Notes: generated by a model from the sequence alone, not told the origin. A stretch of DNA of 64,000 nucleotides from an uncultured Sporosarcina sp. (GCA_947644645.1 CANSAF010000005.1:28109-92108), one strand, 5' to 3'. Counted from the stretch's first letter, positions 26,755 to 36,395 are shown. Numbers and translations are program-made.

Positions 26755-27416
26755 ACGGAGATTTTTGGGGAAAATGGTGGCCGCAATATCAACAAGCAAC
26801 AATTGAAACGTTTCAAATGGTTGGGATTTCTTTATTTTATTCGATCTTAATAGGAATTCCTTTAGGAGTATTACTTGTTCTTTCTCGTCCAGGTCAATCA
26901 TGGGAAAATAAATGGGTCTATCAAACTTTAAATATCGTCGTGAATATTGTTCGGTCGATTCCGTTTATTATTCTACTGTTTTTTATTTTACCATTTACGA
27001 AATTGATCGTTGGGACATCAATCGGCGTAAAAGGTGTAATTGTTCCACTGGTTCTTTACACATCCCCGTACATAGCACGTTTAATGGAAACTGCATTATT
27101 GGAAGTGGAAAGTGGTGTCATCGAAGCTTATACAGCAATGGGGATTAAAACACGACATATTATTTGGCATGTCATGTTGAGAGAAGCACGTTCTTCAATC
27201 ATTTTAGGACTGACAATTGCTACAGTTTCTTTAGTTGGTGCAACAGCAATGGCAGGGCTTGTCGGTGCAGGTGGACTTGGTGATTTAGCTTATCGTTATG
27301 GACATTTAAGGTATGAAGTGGATGTTATGTATATAACAATCTTTATTTTAATTATCATTATTCAAAGTGTCCAGTCGATTGGGAATCGAATGGCAGCAAG
27401 ATTGAAGAAAGATTAA
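26751..27416 (+). CDS. metI: MetI, methionine importer permease
   Basis: A 221-residue permease with five or six helices; EAYTAMGIKTRHIIWHVMLREARSSI is the EAA loop contacting MetN, and GATAMAGLVGAGGLGDLAYRYG is a MetI signature. The start is TTG 26751, overlapping the metN stop behind GAGGGATG. A hydroxyacid oxidase gene follows by 19 bases in the same operon. Confidence 0.93.
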   Translation: MNGDFWGKWWPQYQQATIETFQMVGISLFYSILIGIPLGVLLVLSRPGQSWENKWVYQTLNIVVNIVRSIPFIILLFFILPFTKLIVGTSIGVKGVIVPLVLYTSPYIARLMETALLEVESGVIEAYTAMGIKTRHIIWHVMLREARSSIILGLTIATVSLVGATAMAGLVGAGGLGDLAYRYGHLRYEVDVMYITIFILIIIIQSVQSIGNRMAARLKKD

Positions 27417-27435
27417 AAAAGGGGAATGGTGAGAG

Positions 27436-28575
27436 ATGAGGATTCAAAATGATGATTTACTACTAAAAAATATTAACCCGGAAGAAGCGATGCCAGCTGC
27501 AATTTTAGAGTTGGAAAAGCTGGCGAAAGATAAAATGACACCAGGTGCATTTGGGTATGTCCAATCAGGTGCAGGCGGCGAAGAAACATTGGAGAAAAAC
27601 GTTTCCGCATTTTCGAAGTACAGCATCATTCCACGATTTTTAAATGATGTTTCGTCGATTGATCTATCTGTCACTTTATTTGGTCGTCGCTATCCAACAC
27701 CTTTATTCATTGCGCCGGTTGGCATGCAGAAAATTGCCCATGAAGAAGGGGATTTAGCGACTGCGAGAGCGGCTGCGAAATTTGGCATTCCATTTATTCA
27801 AAGTACAGTTTCCAGTTATTCGATTGAGGAAGTAAAAGAGGCGACAGGGGATAGTTCGAAATGGTTTCAGTTGTACTGGACAAGTCAGGATGATGAAATT
27901 GCCTACAGCATGGTGAAACGTGCGGAAGAAGCTGGTTATGAAGCCATCGTGTTAACGGTCGATACGGTGATGCTTGGATGGCGTGAAGAAGATGTGCGCA
28001 ATCAATATTCTCCGTTAAAGCAAGGATTTGGAAAAGCGAATTATGATACAGATCCAGTCTTTTTAGCTTCTTTACCTTCAAATAATTTTGAAGATGTTAT
28101 TCAGGCAGTGAGTGATAATGTCTATCATCCTGCACTTAATTGGGAAAAAGTTGCGGAATTAAAGAAGAGAACGACTTTACCACTGTTACTAAAAGGAATA
28201 TTACACCCGGAAGACGCGAAATTAGCGATTGAACACGGCATCGATGGTCTGATTGTATCGAATCACGGGGGACGTCAATTAGATGGCGTTATTGCGAGTA
28301 TCGATGCATTACCTGGAATTGTTGAAAGTGTCGATGGGAAAATTCCAGTCTTATTTGATAGTGGTATTCGTAGAGGATCGGATGCTATCAAAGCGATCGC
28401 ACTCGGGGCGGATGCTGTATGTATCGGCAGACCTTTCGTGTACGGTTTAGCAGCAGGCGGGCAAAAAGGCGTTGAACATGTGCTAGGAAATTTATGTGAT
28501 GAAATAAGAGTTTCCTTATCGCTCGCAGGTGCGGTTCGATTGAAAGATGTTAGGGGATTAATTGTGAAAGAGTAA
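27436..28575 (+). CDS. FMN-dependent alpha-hydroxyacid oxidase/dehydrogenase (lactate oxidase-like)
   Basis: A 379-residue TIM-barrel flavoenzyme of the lactate/glycolate oxidase family. IAPVGMQKIAHEEGDLATARAA, FQLYWTSQDD, LLLKGILHPEDA and SNHGGRQLDG with the catalytic His277 and Arg280 are intact; Tyr41 is the N-terminal active-site tyrosine. It oxidises 2-hydroxyacids to 2-oxoacids, giving H2O2 with oxygen. Being the last gene of a metNIQ operon whose first gene is another hydroxyacid-type dehydrogenase suggests the imported compound or its product is a 2-hydroxyacid. Confidence 0.9.
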   Translation: MRIQNDDLLLKNINPEEAMPAAILELEKLAKDKMTPGAFGYVQSGAGGEETLEKNVSAFSKYSIIPRFLNDVSSIDLSVTLFGRRYPTPLFIAPVGMQKIAHEEGDLATARAAAKFGIPFIQSTVSSYSIEEVKEATGDSSKWFQLYWTSQDDEIAYSMVKRAEEAGYEAIVLTVDTVMLGWREEDVRNQYSPLKQGFGKANYDTDPVFLASLPSNNFEDVIQAVSDNVYHPALNWEKVAELKKRTTLPLLLKGILHPEDAKLAIEHGIDGLIVSNHGGRQLDGVIASIDALPGIVESVDGKIPVLFDSGIRRGSDAIKAIALGADAVCIGRPFVYGLAAGGQKGVEHVLGNLCDEIRVSLSLAGAVRLKDVRGLIVKE

Positions 28576-28589
28576 TTGAATGAATTAGG

Positions 28590-28640
28590 ATAAGCCTTTA
28601 GGTGTCTGAGAAATAGATGCTTAAAGGCTTATTTATTTTT
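28590..28640 (+). terminator. Terminator of the metNIQ operon
   Basis: AAGCCTTTA (28592-28600) pairs with TAAAGGCTTA (28622-28631), followed by TTTATTTTTT. Confidence 0.85.
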
Positions 28641-28710
28641 TGGGTGCTTTAACACCGTGAATTGTGTTATAATACAAAATAATTAAAAAACACAAAGTGG
28701 GGGATTTGTG

Positions 28711-30273
28711 ATGAATAAACCTTTATTATTAACAGACTTTTTAGATCGTGCAGTTCATTTATACGGGGAGAAAAAAGCGATTATTGATCAAAATGAAAAG
28801 GTCTATACGTACAATGAAGTGAATGACAGGGTCAATCAATTATCGCATGGGTTACATCATTTAGGGGTTCAAAAACAAGATCGCGTTGCTTATCTTGCGC
28901 CGAATACGGTTGAGATGTATGAAGGTTTTTATGGGGTGTTTCAAGTTGGTGCGGTGATGGTGTCGCTCAATACGCGCTTGTCACCGAATGAATATTTATT
29001 TATTTTAAATCACAGTGAAAGTAAAGTATTATTTGTCGACCATGCACTTGTAGATCGAATTGAGCCGATTATCGATCAGCTGGAAACGGTGAAAACGATT
29101 ATTGTTCATGGGGCAACTGAAACGAAAGGTCATTTCAATGCTTATGAAAGCTGGTTGGCGAACGAGTCTAAAGAAACTTTTGAACGTGTTCCATTAATTG
29201 AAGATGATATTGCGACGTTATTATATACGAGCGGAACAACGGGAAACCCAAAAGGGGTCATGTTAACGCATCGTAATAATTATTTGCATGCGCTTTCAAC
29301 GATGCACCATCTCCGCGTATCCGACCAAGATACATTGATTCATATTTTGCCCATGTTTCATGTCAATGGATGGGGATCGCCTTTTTATTACACAGCGAAT
29401 GGTGCCACACAAATTATGCAAAAAGACAATGATCCGGCTGGAATTTTACGAAAAGTCGAACAATATGGTGCGACAGTGATGCATATGGCACCTGTTGTAT
29501 TAAGTGGACTAATCGATGAGTTTCCGAAGACAAAACCTGTAATTGAGCAAAACGTTCGGATTGTCATAGCGGGGTCAGCACCGCCACAAGCTTTCATTAA
29601 AAAAGTTGAAGAAGAGATTGGCTGGGAATTTATTCAAGTGTACGGCATGACTGAAACAGCGCCATTATCGCTAACTTCTTATATTTCATCAGAAGACGAT
29701 GATTTAAGTGGGGATGAATATTATCAAATGAAAGCGAAAGCCGGCTATGAAATGATTGGGACAAGTGTCCGCGTTGTCGATGAAAATGGAAAAGACGTGA
29801 AAAATAACGGGGAAGAAGTCGGGGAAGTGGTTGTTTATGGTCCCGGAGTGATGAAAGGATATTGGAAAAACGAGGAAGAAACGAGCCGAACGATTATTGA
29901 TGGTTGGCTCTATACAGGCGATGTCGGAACGATTGATGAACGAAATCGTGTCGCCATTGTGGATCGTAAAAAAGATATTATCATTAGTGGTGGAGAAAAT
30001 ATCGCTTCGATTGAAGTTGAAGGGATTTACCATGAACATCCAGCAGTTAAAGAAGTCGCGATTGTTGCCGTTCCGCATGAAAAATGGGGCGAATCCCCGC
30101 ATGCATGTATCGTACTTCGAGAAGGCATGCATGCCACTGAAGAAGAGCTAATTGCATTTGCTAGGGAAAGAATTAGTCATTTCAAATGTCCAAAAGGTGT
30201 GACGTTTTTGGAAGAGTTACCGAAAAATGCGAGTGGTAAAATTTTAAAAGTACAGTTAAGAGAGCTGGTTTAG
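28711..30273 (+). CDS. Fatty acyl-CoA synthetase (AMP-forming)
   Basis: A 520-residue ANL-superfamily ligase that activates a carboxylic acid to acyl-AMP and then acyl-CoA. The motifs are complete: P-loop LLYTSGTTGNPKGVMLTH, A5 VYGMTETAP, A7 YTGD, A8 DRKKDIIISGGENI, and the A10 lysine in PKNASGKILK. ATG 28711 follows GTGGGGG by eight bases; the GTG at 28708 is adjacent. An extended -10 (TGTTATAAT) lies near 28665. Medium- or long-chain fatty acid is the likely substrate. It is monocistronic. Confidence 0.88.
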   Translation: MNKPLLLTDFLDRAVHLYGEKKAIIDQNEKVYTYNEVNDRVNQLSHGLHHLGVQKQDRVAYLAPNTVEMYEGFYGVFQVGAVMVSLNTRLSPNEYLFILNHSESKVLFVDHALVDRIEPIIDQLETVKTIIVHGATETKGHFNAYESWLANESKETFERVPLIEDDIATLLYTSGTTGNPKGVMLTHRNNYLHALSTMHHLRVSDQDTLIHILPMFHVNGWGSPFYYTANGATQIMQKDNDPAGILRKVEQYGATVMHMAPVVLSGLIDEFPKTKPVIEQNVRIVIAGSAPPQAFIKKVEEEIGWEFIQVYGMTETAPLSLTSYISSEDDDLSGDEYYQMKAKAGYEMIGTSVRVVDENGKDVKNNGEEVGEVVVYGPGVMKGYWKNEEETSRTIIDGWLYTGDVGTIDERNRVAIVDRKKDIIISGGENIASIEVEGIYHEHPAVKEVAIVAVPHEKWGESPHACIVLREGMHATEEELIAFARERISHFKCPKGVTFLEELPKNASGKILKVQLRELV

Positions 30274-30278
30274 TAGTG

Positions 30279-30326
30279 AAGAAGTCTAGAAAGTTCAAAA
30301 GAAAACTTTTTAGACTTCTTTTTATC
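30279..30326 (+). terminator. Terminator after the acyl-CoA synthetase
   Basis: AAGAAGTCTAGAAAGTT (30279-30295) pairs with AACTTTTTAGACTTCTT (30304-30320), followed by T residues. Confidence 0.85.
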
Positions 30327-30513
30327 CATTGACATGAATATCCAAAGAAACCACTGTACGAATGATTATATTTGTAAATTAATATATTAAAAAGTAGGTT
30401 TGATAATTGAAGCGATAGGGTAGAAAGTTAATGAGCTTTACTAACTTCAATCTTTGTGAAAGGGGGAGGTTCAAGTTACTCACGAACAATTAAATAGGTC
30501 TTTTATAAAACAA

Positions 30514-31656
30514 GTGAATCAGAAGAATGTTTTATTATGTATTAAGCGAAATGACGGAATCTCCAGAGCAGAAATTGCAAAAGTATTGTCCCTTAGTAAG
30601 CCAACAACTTCAAAGCTTGTTCAAGAATTAATCGATGAAGGATGGGTTTACGAAGAGTGGCGGGAAGAAGTAAATTCTTTAGGTGGAAGAAGGCCCCTTT
30701 CGCTTTTTTTTAATGAAAAGTCAAAATACATTTTTGGAATTGATATTGGTGGCACAAATGTTGAAGTGGCATTGGTCAGTTTAACAGGAAAAGTAATCGA
30801 GAAAACAACCTTTTCAACTCAGCAGCATTTAGGCGTTCAATTGATTGAAAAATTGGTAGATAGTTTGTATAAGTTGATGAAAAAACAGAATTTATCAGAC
30901 AGTAAAATATTGGGTATTGGCATCGGTGTGCCTGGTATTACAGATTTTGAGAAAGGGATTGTCATTGACGCACCGACTTTGGGCTGGTGTAATTATCCTT
31001 TACGGCAAGTATTGGAAGAGAAATTATCTTATCCAATTTACATCGATAATGATGTGAATGTTTCTGTAATTGGTGAAAAGTGGCAAGGTGCTGCGAAGAA
31101 TAAACGAAATATTTTGAAGGTTATGCTTGGTACTGGAATTGGTTGTGGCATGATTTTAGAAAATGAACTTTACCGCGGTGCTTCCTATGCTGCGGGAGAA
31201 GTTGGTTATATGGTGACAGATCAATCGGCTTTAAATAAAGGATATACTTCAATGTTTGCGGGCTATGGTTTTTTGGATAATCATGTCGGTGGTCCTGCCA
31301 TTGCGAGTCAAATGAACAAGCATCTTTCGAAAGAAAACGAAGTGACAGCGAGACAAGTATTTGAACTCGCGCGTGAACATCATCCACAAGCTGAAAAAAT
31401 TGTGCAAGACATGATTGAACATTTATCTTTTGCATTAATGAATTTGATTGCGGTTGTGAATCCGCAGTGCATTGTCATTGGTGGAGGAATTGCGAAATCT
31501 TTACCCCCCTATTTACCAATGATTCAAGCGACAATTGAAAAGTATATACCGATTGCCTGTGAAATACTATTTAGCGAGCAAGAAGACATGTCAGTGTTAG
31601 GCGCAGCATATTTATTATTAACTGAACATGATTCGATATTCAATGTAAATGAGTAG
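30514..31656 (+). CDS. ROK-family transcriptional regulator (XylR/NagC type)
   Basis: N-terminal winged helix (VLLCIKRNDGISRAEIAKVLSLSKPTTSKLVQELIDEGWV) followed by a ROK sugar-kinase-like domain with FGIDIGGTNVEVALV and GIGIGVPGITD; the zinc cysteine cluster typical of ROK kinases is not evident. GTG 30514 is the first standard start codon, but the strong GGGGGAGG (30462-30469) lies 44 bases upstream and homologous sequence (EQLNRSFIKQV) reads in frame back to about 30475, where only GTT is available. The start is therefore uncertain. It precedes the sugar-type importer operon, its likely target. Confidence 0.85.
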   Translation: MNQKNVLLCIKRNDGISRAEIAKVLSLSKPTTSKLVQELIDEGWVYEEWREEVNSLGGRRPLSLFFNEKSKYIFGIDIGGTNVEVALVSLTGKVIEKTTFSTQQHLGVQLIEKLVDSLYKLMKKQNLSDSKILGIGIGVPGITDFEKGIVIDAPTLGWCNYPLRQVLEEKLSYPIYIDNDVNVSVIGEKWQGAAKNKRNILKVMLGTGIGCGMILENELYRGASYAAGEVGYMVTDQSALNKGYTSMFAGYGFLDNHVGGPAIASQMNKHLSKENEVTARQVFELAREHHPQAEKIVQDMIEHLSFALMNLIAVVNPQCIVIGGGIAKSLPPYLPMIQATIEKYIPIACEILFSEQEDMSVLGAAYLLLTEHDSIFNVNE

Positions 31657-31726
31657 AACATAGTTGGGCGATAACATATGGATAGATAGAAGTTTAATCT
31701 CAATACAATAAGAAAGGGTGTAGGAA

Positions 31727-33022
31727 ATGAAAAAGACGTTTGCATTGATTTTTACTTTGCTGATTGGGTCTGTTTTATTGGCAGCTTGTTCTGGTGGCGA
31801 TTCTAAAGGAGGAGAAAAGGATTCAGATAAAACAGAAATCACCTATTGGCAATACACATTCCCAACAAAAGTAGAAGAAATTGATAAAATTATTGCCGAT
31901 TTCGAAGCTGAAAATCCAGATATTAAAGTGGTTGCACAAGATTTCCCTTATGATCAGTACCAAAATAAAATTTTTGCGGCAGTGGAAGCTGGAGATGGAC
32001 CTGATATTTTAAATATTTATAATGGATGGATTTCTAAGTTTGTCGATATGGATTATATTCAACCAATTCGTGAAGAATTTATGAGTAAAGATGAGATTTC
32101 AGATTACTATGTAGATATGATTCAACCATATGAGTTAGATGGGGAATATTATACATTGCCAGTCGCAGTGCGTTCATTAGCCTTATTTTGGAATAAAGAT
32201 ATGTATAAAGAAGCTGGTTTAGATCCTGAAAGTCCACCGAAAACTTGGGATGAGTTAATCGAAAATGCAAAAGCAATGACTGAAATGACAGATGATGGGC
32301 GCTATAAAAAAGAAGGTTTTGGTTGGAATGCTGCGGGGCAAGGACTTCATGAATTCCAACAAGTTTTACTGCGGCAATATGGTGTAGAACCTTATAGTGA
32401 AGATGCTTCAAAAGTATTATGGAATGAAAAACAAGAAGGCTATGATGCGTTTAAATATTGGATGGATATGACAATGGTACACAAAATCGGAGATCCTGAT
32501 GTTGGAAATACTTACCGAGAAGCTTTCCTTGCAGGACTTGCGGGCATGATTGTCGATGGATCATTTGCAGTTGGCGATATTCAAAATGCGAATTTCGATT
32601 GGGGTGTAACGACATTACCTGTACTTGAAGAAGGCGGCTTACAATCGAATTATGCTTCGTATTGGACAAATGCCATTGCAAAAGGTGTAGAAGGTAAAAA
32701 ATTAGAAGCGAGTGAAAAATTCTTAGCGTATTTAATCCAAGAAGATGTGCAAAGAGATTGGTTGGAAAATATCGGTGAGTTACCAGCATCTAAAGCGTTA
32801 ATTGAAGATGCAGAACTTGCGAATGACCCAACTTACGGACCATTTATCGAAGGATTAGAGTACGCACACGCGACTTTCTTTGTCAATGAAGATAAAGAAC
32901 GTCAAATTATTATCGATGGTGTGGATAAAATTCGTTTGGAAAATGCCGATTATGATGAAACCTTCGATGATATCGTGAAAAAGATTCAAGAAGTGCGGGA
33001 TGAATTTTTTGATAAGCAGTAG
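31727..33022 (+). CDS. CUT1-type carbohydrate-binding lipoprotein
   Basis: Family 1 extracellular solute-binding protein: signal with VLLAAC (Cys21), then EITYWQYTFPTKVEEIDKIIADFEAENPDIKVV, PYDQYQNKIFAAVEAGDGPDILNIYNGW and LPVAVRSLALFWNKDMYKEAG, all typical. Length 431 fits. First gene of an operon with two permeases and a lyase, behind the ROK regulator. The ligand is unknown: a sugar, oligosaccharide or sugar-like conjugate. Confidence 0.9.
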   Translation: MKKTFALIFTLLIGSVLLAACSGGDSKGGEKDSDKTEITYWQYTFPTKVEEIDKIIADFEAENPDIKVVAQDFPYDQYQNKIFAAVEAGDGPDILNIYNGWISKFVDMDYIQPIREEFMSKDEISDYYVDMIQPYELDGEYYTLPVAVRSLALFWNKDMYKEAGLDPESPPKTWDELIENAKAMTEMTDDGRYKKEGFGWNAAGQGLHEFQQVLLRQYGVEPYSEDASKVLWNEKQEGYDAFKYWMDMTMVHKIGDPDVGNTYREAFLAGLAGMIVDGSFAVGDIQNANFDWGVTTLPVLEEGGLQSNYASYWTNAIAKGVEGKKLEASEKFLAYLIQEDVQRDWLENIGELPASKALIEDAELANDPTYGPFIEGLEYAHATFFVNEDKERQIIIDGVDKIRLENADYDETFDDIVKKIQEVRDEFFDKQ

Positions 33023-33119
33023 CTAAAGAAAAGGTCTATTTTTATAGTGAAATATAACGGGAATGTCCAGGAAGTTTCACATAGACTTTCTGGACAATAC
33101 CGATTTTAGGAGGGGGAAA

Positions 33120-34040
33120 ATGGCTACAAATAAAGAAACGATAGAAAAAAAGACTTTAAGTTTACAAACAAAAAAGGCATTGATTGCTTATTCGTTTTTA
33201 ATCATTCCAGTTTTGTTTTACTTGGCAATCCGAATTATCCCTGCATTTCAAGCCTTTTTAATGTCTTTTACAACGAGTAGTTCTTCAGCATTTACCCTTG
33301 AAAACTATCAAAAATTGGTTCAAGACGAAGTGTTTTGGAAGTCTGTTAAAAATACGATGTTATATGTTGTTATTGTTGTGCCGCTCCAAATGCTATTTGG
33401 TTTACTATTAGCATTAGCAATCGAAAGAATGGGTGGAAAATTTAAATGGTTTTACCGTGTTGTCTTCTTTTTACCGTATATGACGTCAATTGTCGCCATT
33501 AGCTGGGTTTGGCGATTATTATATGATCCGAACTCAGGTGTTTTAAATGAAATTTTAGTGAAATTACATTTGCCAACACAAGAATGGTTGGGAAGCCCTT
33601 CCACTGCACTTATATCGATTAGTATTGTTATCATTTGGCAAATGATGGGTTTTTGTATGTTATTGTTCACAGCAGGCTTACAAGTTATTCCGAAACAATA
33701 TTATGAAGCGGCAAATATTGACGGAGCGACGAAATGGCAATTATTTTGGAATATTACTTTCCCATTACTGAATCCAACGATTGTTTTTCTTGCGATTATT
33801 GGTGTCATTCAAACGCTGCAAACTTTCACACAAATTGCGAATTTGACAGGGGGAAGTTCTGGGGGCGGATTGGGCGGACCTTTGAACAGTACGATGAGTG
33901 TCGTTGTTTATATGTATAACGAAGGTTTCCGCGAATATAATTTACATTATGCTGCGGCAAGTACGGTTTTCCTGTTTATTTTAATTTTAATTGTGACGTT
34001 AATTCAATTCCGAACATTTAATAAAAGTTATAAATTGTGA
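33120..34040 (+). CDS. CUT1 permease, MalF/UgpA-like
   Basis: Six-helix permease; the EAA loop is EAANIDGATKWQLFWNITFPLLNP. ATG 33120 follows AGGAGGGGG (33108-33116), so the in-frame ATG at 33063 is not needed. No ATPase gene occurs in the operon; Bacillales often serve such importers with a shared MsmX-type ATPase encoded elsewhere. Confidence 0.88.
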   Translation: MATNKETIEKKTLSLQTKKALIAYSFLIIPVLFYLAIRIIPAFQAFLMSFTTSSSSAFTLENYQKLVQDEVFWKSVKNTMLYVVIVVPLQMLFGLLLALAIERMGGKFKWFYRVVFFLPYMTSIVAISWVWRLLYDPNSGVLNEILVKLHLPTQEWLGSPSTALISISIVIIWQMMGFCMLLFTAGLQVIPKQYYEAANIDGATKWQLFWNITFPLLNPTIVFLAIIGVIQTLQTFTQIANLTGGSSGGGLGGPLNSTMSVVVYMYNEGFREYNLHYAAASTVFLFILILIVTLIQFRTFNKSYKL

Positions 34041-34051
34041 GGAGGGAAATC

Positions 34052-34882
34052 ATGAATACGAAAAAAAATAGCATTGGAAAAGTGATTGTCAATATTCTTC
34101 TCATTTTAGGAATTGGGGCTGTTTCGTTTCCTTTTGTTTGGATGATTTTATCGTCTGTTAAAAGTACGGCAGACTTTTATACATTTTCATTTTGGCCGCA
34201 ATCACTCGACTTTTCGGGCTATCGTTATGTTTTTGAAAAGACCGATTTTACACGTTGGTATTTAAATAGTTTTATCGTTGCAATTGTTGTAACGGTAAGT
34301 AATATTATTTTTTGTTCTTTAATCGGTTATACATTGGCAAAATATCGCTTTACAGGTGCCAAACTGATCTTTTTAATTATCTTAAGTACGATGATGATTC
34401 CGACTGAAATGTTAATTATTCCATGGTATGTATTCAGTAGTGATTTTGGATGGGTCGATTCATATTGGGGATTGATTTTCCCGGGACTAATGGAAGCATT
34501 TGGGATCTTTTTAATGAGACAGTTTATGGCTTCGGTTCCTGAAGATATTTTGGATGCAGCGAGAATTGACGGAATGGGCGAATTTAAAATTTGGCTGAGA
34601 ATTGCGATGCCACAAGTGAAACCAGCGATTTCCGCACTTGCAATCATTACATTTTTAGGAAATTGGAATGCTTATTTATGGCCAGTCATTGTTACAAATA
34701 CTGCGCAGATGAGAACTTTGCCTGTTGGGATTGCGATGTACGGAACATCAGATGCAGGCGGGATTCAGTGGAATACGATTATGGCGATGAGTTCATTAAC
34801 GGTTATTCCGATGATTATTGTTTTCTTAATTTTCCAAAGACAAATTGTTGAAGGCATTGCGCTTAGCGGAACGAAAGGCTAG
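34052..34882 (+). CDS. CUT1 permease, MalG/UgpE-like
   Basis: Second permease subunit, 276 residues, with EAA loop DAARIDGMGEFKIWLRIAMPQVKP and the C-terminal QRQIVEGIALSGTKG that ends most MalG-type permeases. ATG 34052 follows GAGGAGGG (34039-34046). The lyase gene begins 13 bases after its stop. Confidence 0.9.
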   Translation: MNTKKNSIGKVIVNILLILGIGAVSFPFVWMILSSVKSTADFYTFSFWPQSLDFSGYRYVFEKTDFTRWYLNSFIVAIVVTVSNIIFCSLIGYTLAKYRFTGAKLIFLIILSTMMIPTEMLIIPWYVFSSDFGWVDSYWGLIFPGLMEAFGIFLMRQFMASVPEDILDAARIDGMGEFKIWLRIAMPQVKPAISALAIITFLGNWNAYLWPVIVTNTAQMRTLPVGIAMYGTSDAGGIQWNTIMAMSSLTVIPMIIVFLIFQRQIVEGIALSGTKG

Positions 34883-34895
34883 AAAGGAGATTGAG

Positions 34896-36389
34896 ATGGA
34901 TCTGAAAAAGGATTTTATTAAAAAAGATGGCGCTTCATTTCCGGGAAATGTGTATGTAGAAACTTTGTTAAAGCCCGTTTTTAACGATCAAAGAGATTTT
35001 TTATTTGACGCGATGTTTGCATTGCATCGCGCGCATGTTGTGATGCTGAAGGAGCAAAATTTATTACCGAAAGAAGAAGCGCGTGAAATTTTGAAAGGGT
35101 TATCGCAATTAATTCAAATAGATCGAACGAATCTTGAATATAATCCGCAGTATGAAGATTTGTTTTTTATGATTGAATCTCAATTGAGTGATGCCATTGG
35201 TGGAGATTTAGCAGGAAAAGTGCATCTCGCAAGAAGTCGAAATGATATGGGAGAAGGAATGTATCGTTATGTGCTACGCGAAAAAATTCTTTCTCTACTG
35301 GGAGATGTGGAAACATTAAGTGAGGCGTTACTTGCGCAATCTACATTACATATCCAATCGATTATGCCGGCACATACGCATACACAACCTGCACAACCGA
35401 CGACATTTGGTCATTATTTATTGGCAATTTATGATAATTTGAGACGAGACCGGAAACGCTTAATTGAAGCTTATCATACAGTGAATGTTTCTCCATTAGG
35501 GGCGGCTGCGATTACAACGACGGGTTTTAATATTAGTCGAGAAAGACTCGCGGAATTGCTTGGATTTGAAGAAGTCCTTGAGAATTCTTATGATGCCATT
35601 GGGACGGGCGATTATTTAATTGAAGCAGCACAATCTGTCATTAGTTTAATGATCAATACGGGGCGCTGGGTACAAGAATTTTTACGATTCACTTCACATG
35701 AAGTCGGGCTTGTTAAAGTGGCGGATGCTTATGTGCAAACATCGAGTATTATGCCACAAAAAAGAAACCCAGTCTCAATTGAGCATTCGCGTTCATTGGC
35801 AAGCAATGCAGTCGGAAAAGCACAAACGGTCATTCAAATGTTGCATAATACGCCTTACGGAGATATTAATGATTCGGAAGATGATTTACAACCCGTTTTA
35901 TACGATAGTTTGCATACAGCAGGACGTGTGATGAAATTAATGAATGCCGTCATTCGAACGATGGATTTTAATGTCAAACGAGCAGAGAAGCAAGCCTCTG
36001 AAAATTTAATTGTCATTACGGAATTGGCGGATGTGTTAGCACGAGATCATCAGTTAAATTTCAGGAAATCACATACCATCGCCACGAAAATTGCGAAGAA
36101 GTCCGTTGAAGAAGGAAAAGAATTATTCGAATGGACGGTTGAAGAGATTAATTTGATGATGAAAGAGGTTCGTTTCACAGCCGAAGAATGGGCAGATATA
36201 GTAAACCCTAAAGTATTTGTTGAAAGGCGAGCTGTGCGCGGCGGACCAAGTCCAGTCGAAGTCCAGCGAATGATTAAAAACAGACAGCAATTAGCCATTC
36301 AAGAAGCAGATGAACTAGCGCAAATCCAAGAAAGTTTAAAAGAAGCTAGTCAATTATTAGCGCGTTGCATGGCGAGTGTGGAAGATTAA
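34896..36389 (+). CDS. Argininosuccinate-lyase-like C-N lyase
   Basis: A 497-residue enzyme of the aspartase/fumarase superfamily. SSIMPQKRNP (about 284-293) is the superfamily signature loop; HLARSRNDMGEGMYRY and HTHTQPAQPTTFGHYLL are the other two active-site segments in argininosuccinate-lyase form. It is about 35 residues longer than standard ArgH and sits in a ROK-regulated sugar-type import operon, not with argG. That argues for elimination of fumarate from an imported N-succinyl or aminopolycarboxylate compound (EDDS lyase is a known precedent of similar length). True argininosuccinate lyase remains possible. Confidence 0.78.
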   Translation: MDLKKDFIKKDGASFPGNVYVETLLKPVFNDQRDFLFDAMFALHRAHVVMLKEQNLLPKEEAREILKGLSQLIQIDRTNLEYNPQYEDLFFMIESQLSDAIGGDLAGKVHLARSRNDMGEGMYRYVLREKILSLLGDVETLSEALLAQSTLHIQSIMPAHTHTQPAQPTTFGHYLLAIYDNLRRDRKRLIEAYHTVNVSPLGAAAITTTGFNISRERLAELLGFEEVLENSYDAIGTGDYLIEAAQSVISLMINTGRWVQEFLRFTSHEVGLVKVADAYVQTSSIMPQKRNPVSIEHSRSLASNAVGKAQTVIQMLHNTPYGDINDSEDDLQPVLYDSLHTAGRVMKLMNAVIRTMDFNVKRAEKQASENLIVITELADVLARDHQLNFRKSHTIATKIAKKSVEEGKELFEWTVEEINLMMKEVRFTAEEWADIVNPKVFVERRAVRGGPSPVEVQRMIKNRQQLAIQEADELAQIQESLKEASQLLARCMASVED

Positions 36390-36395
36390 TTGAAA

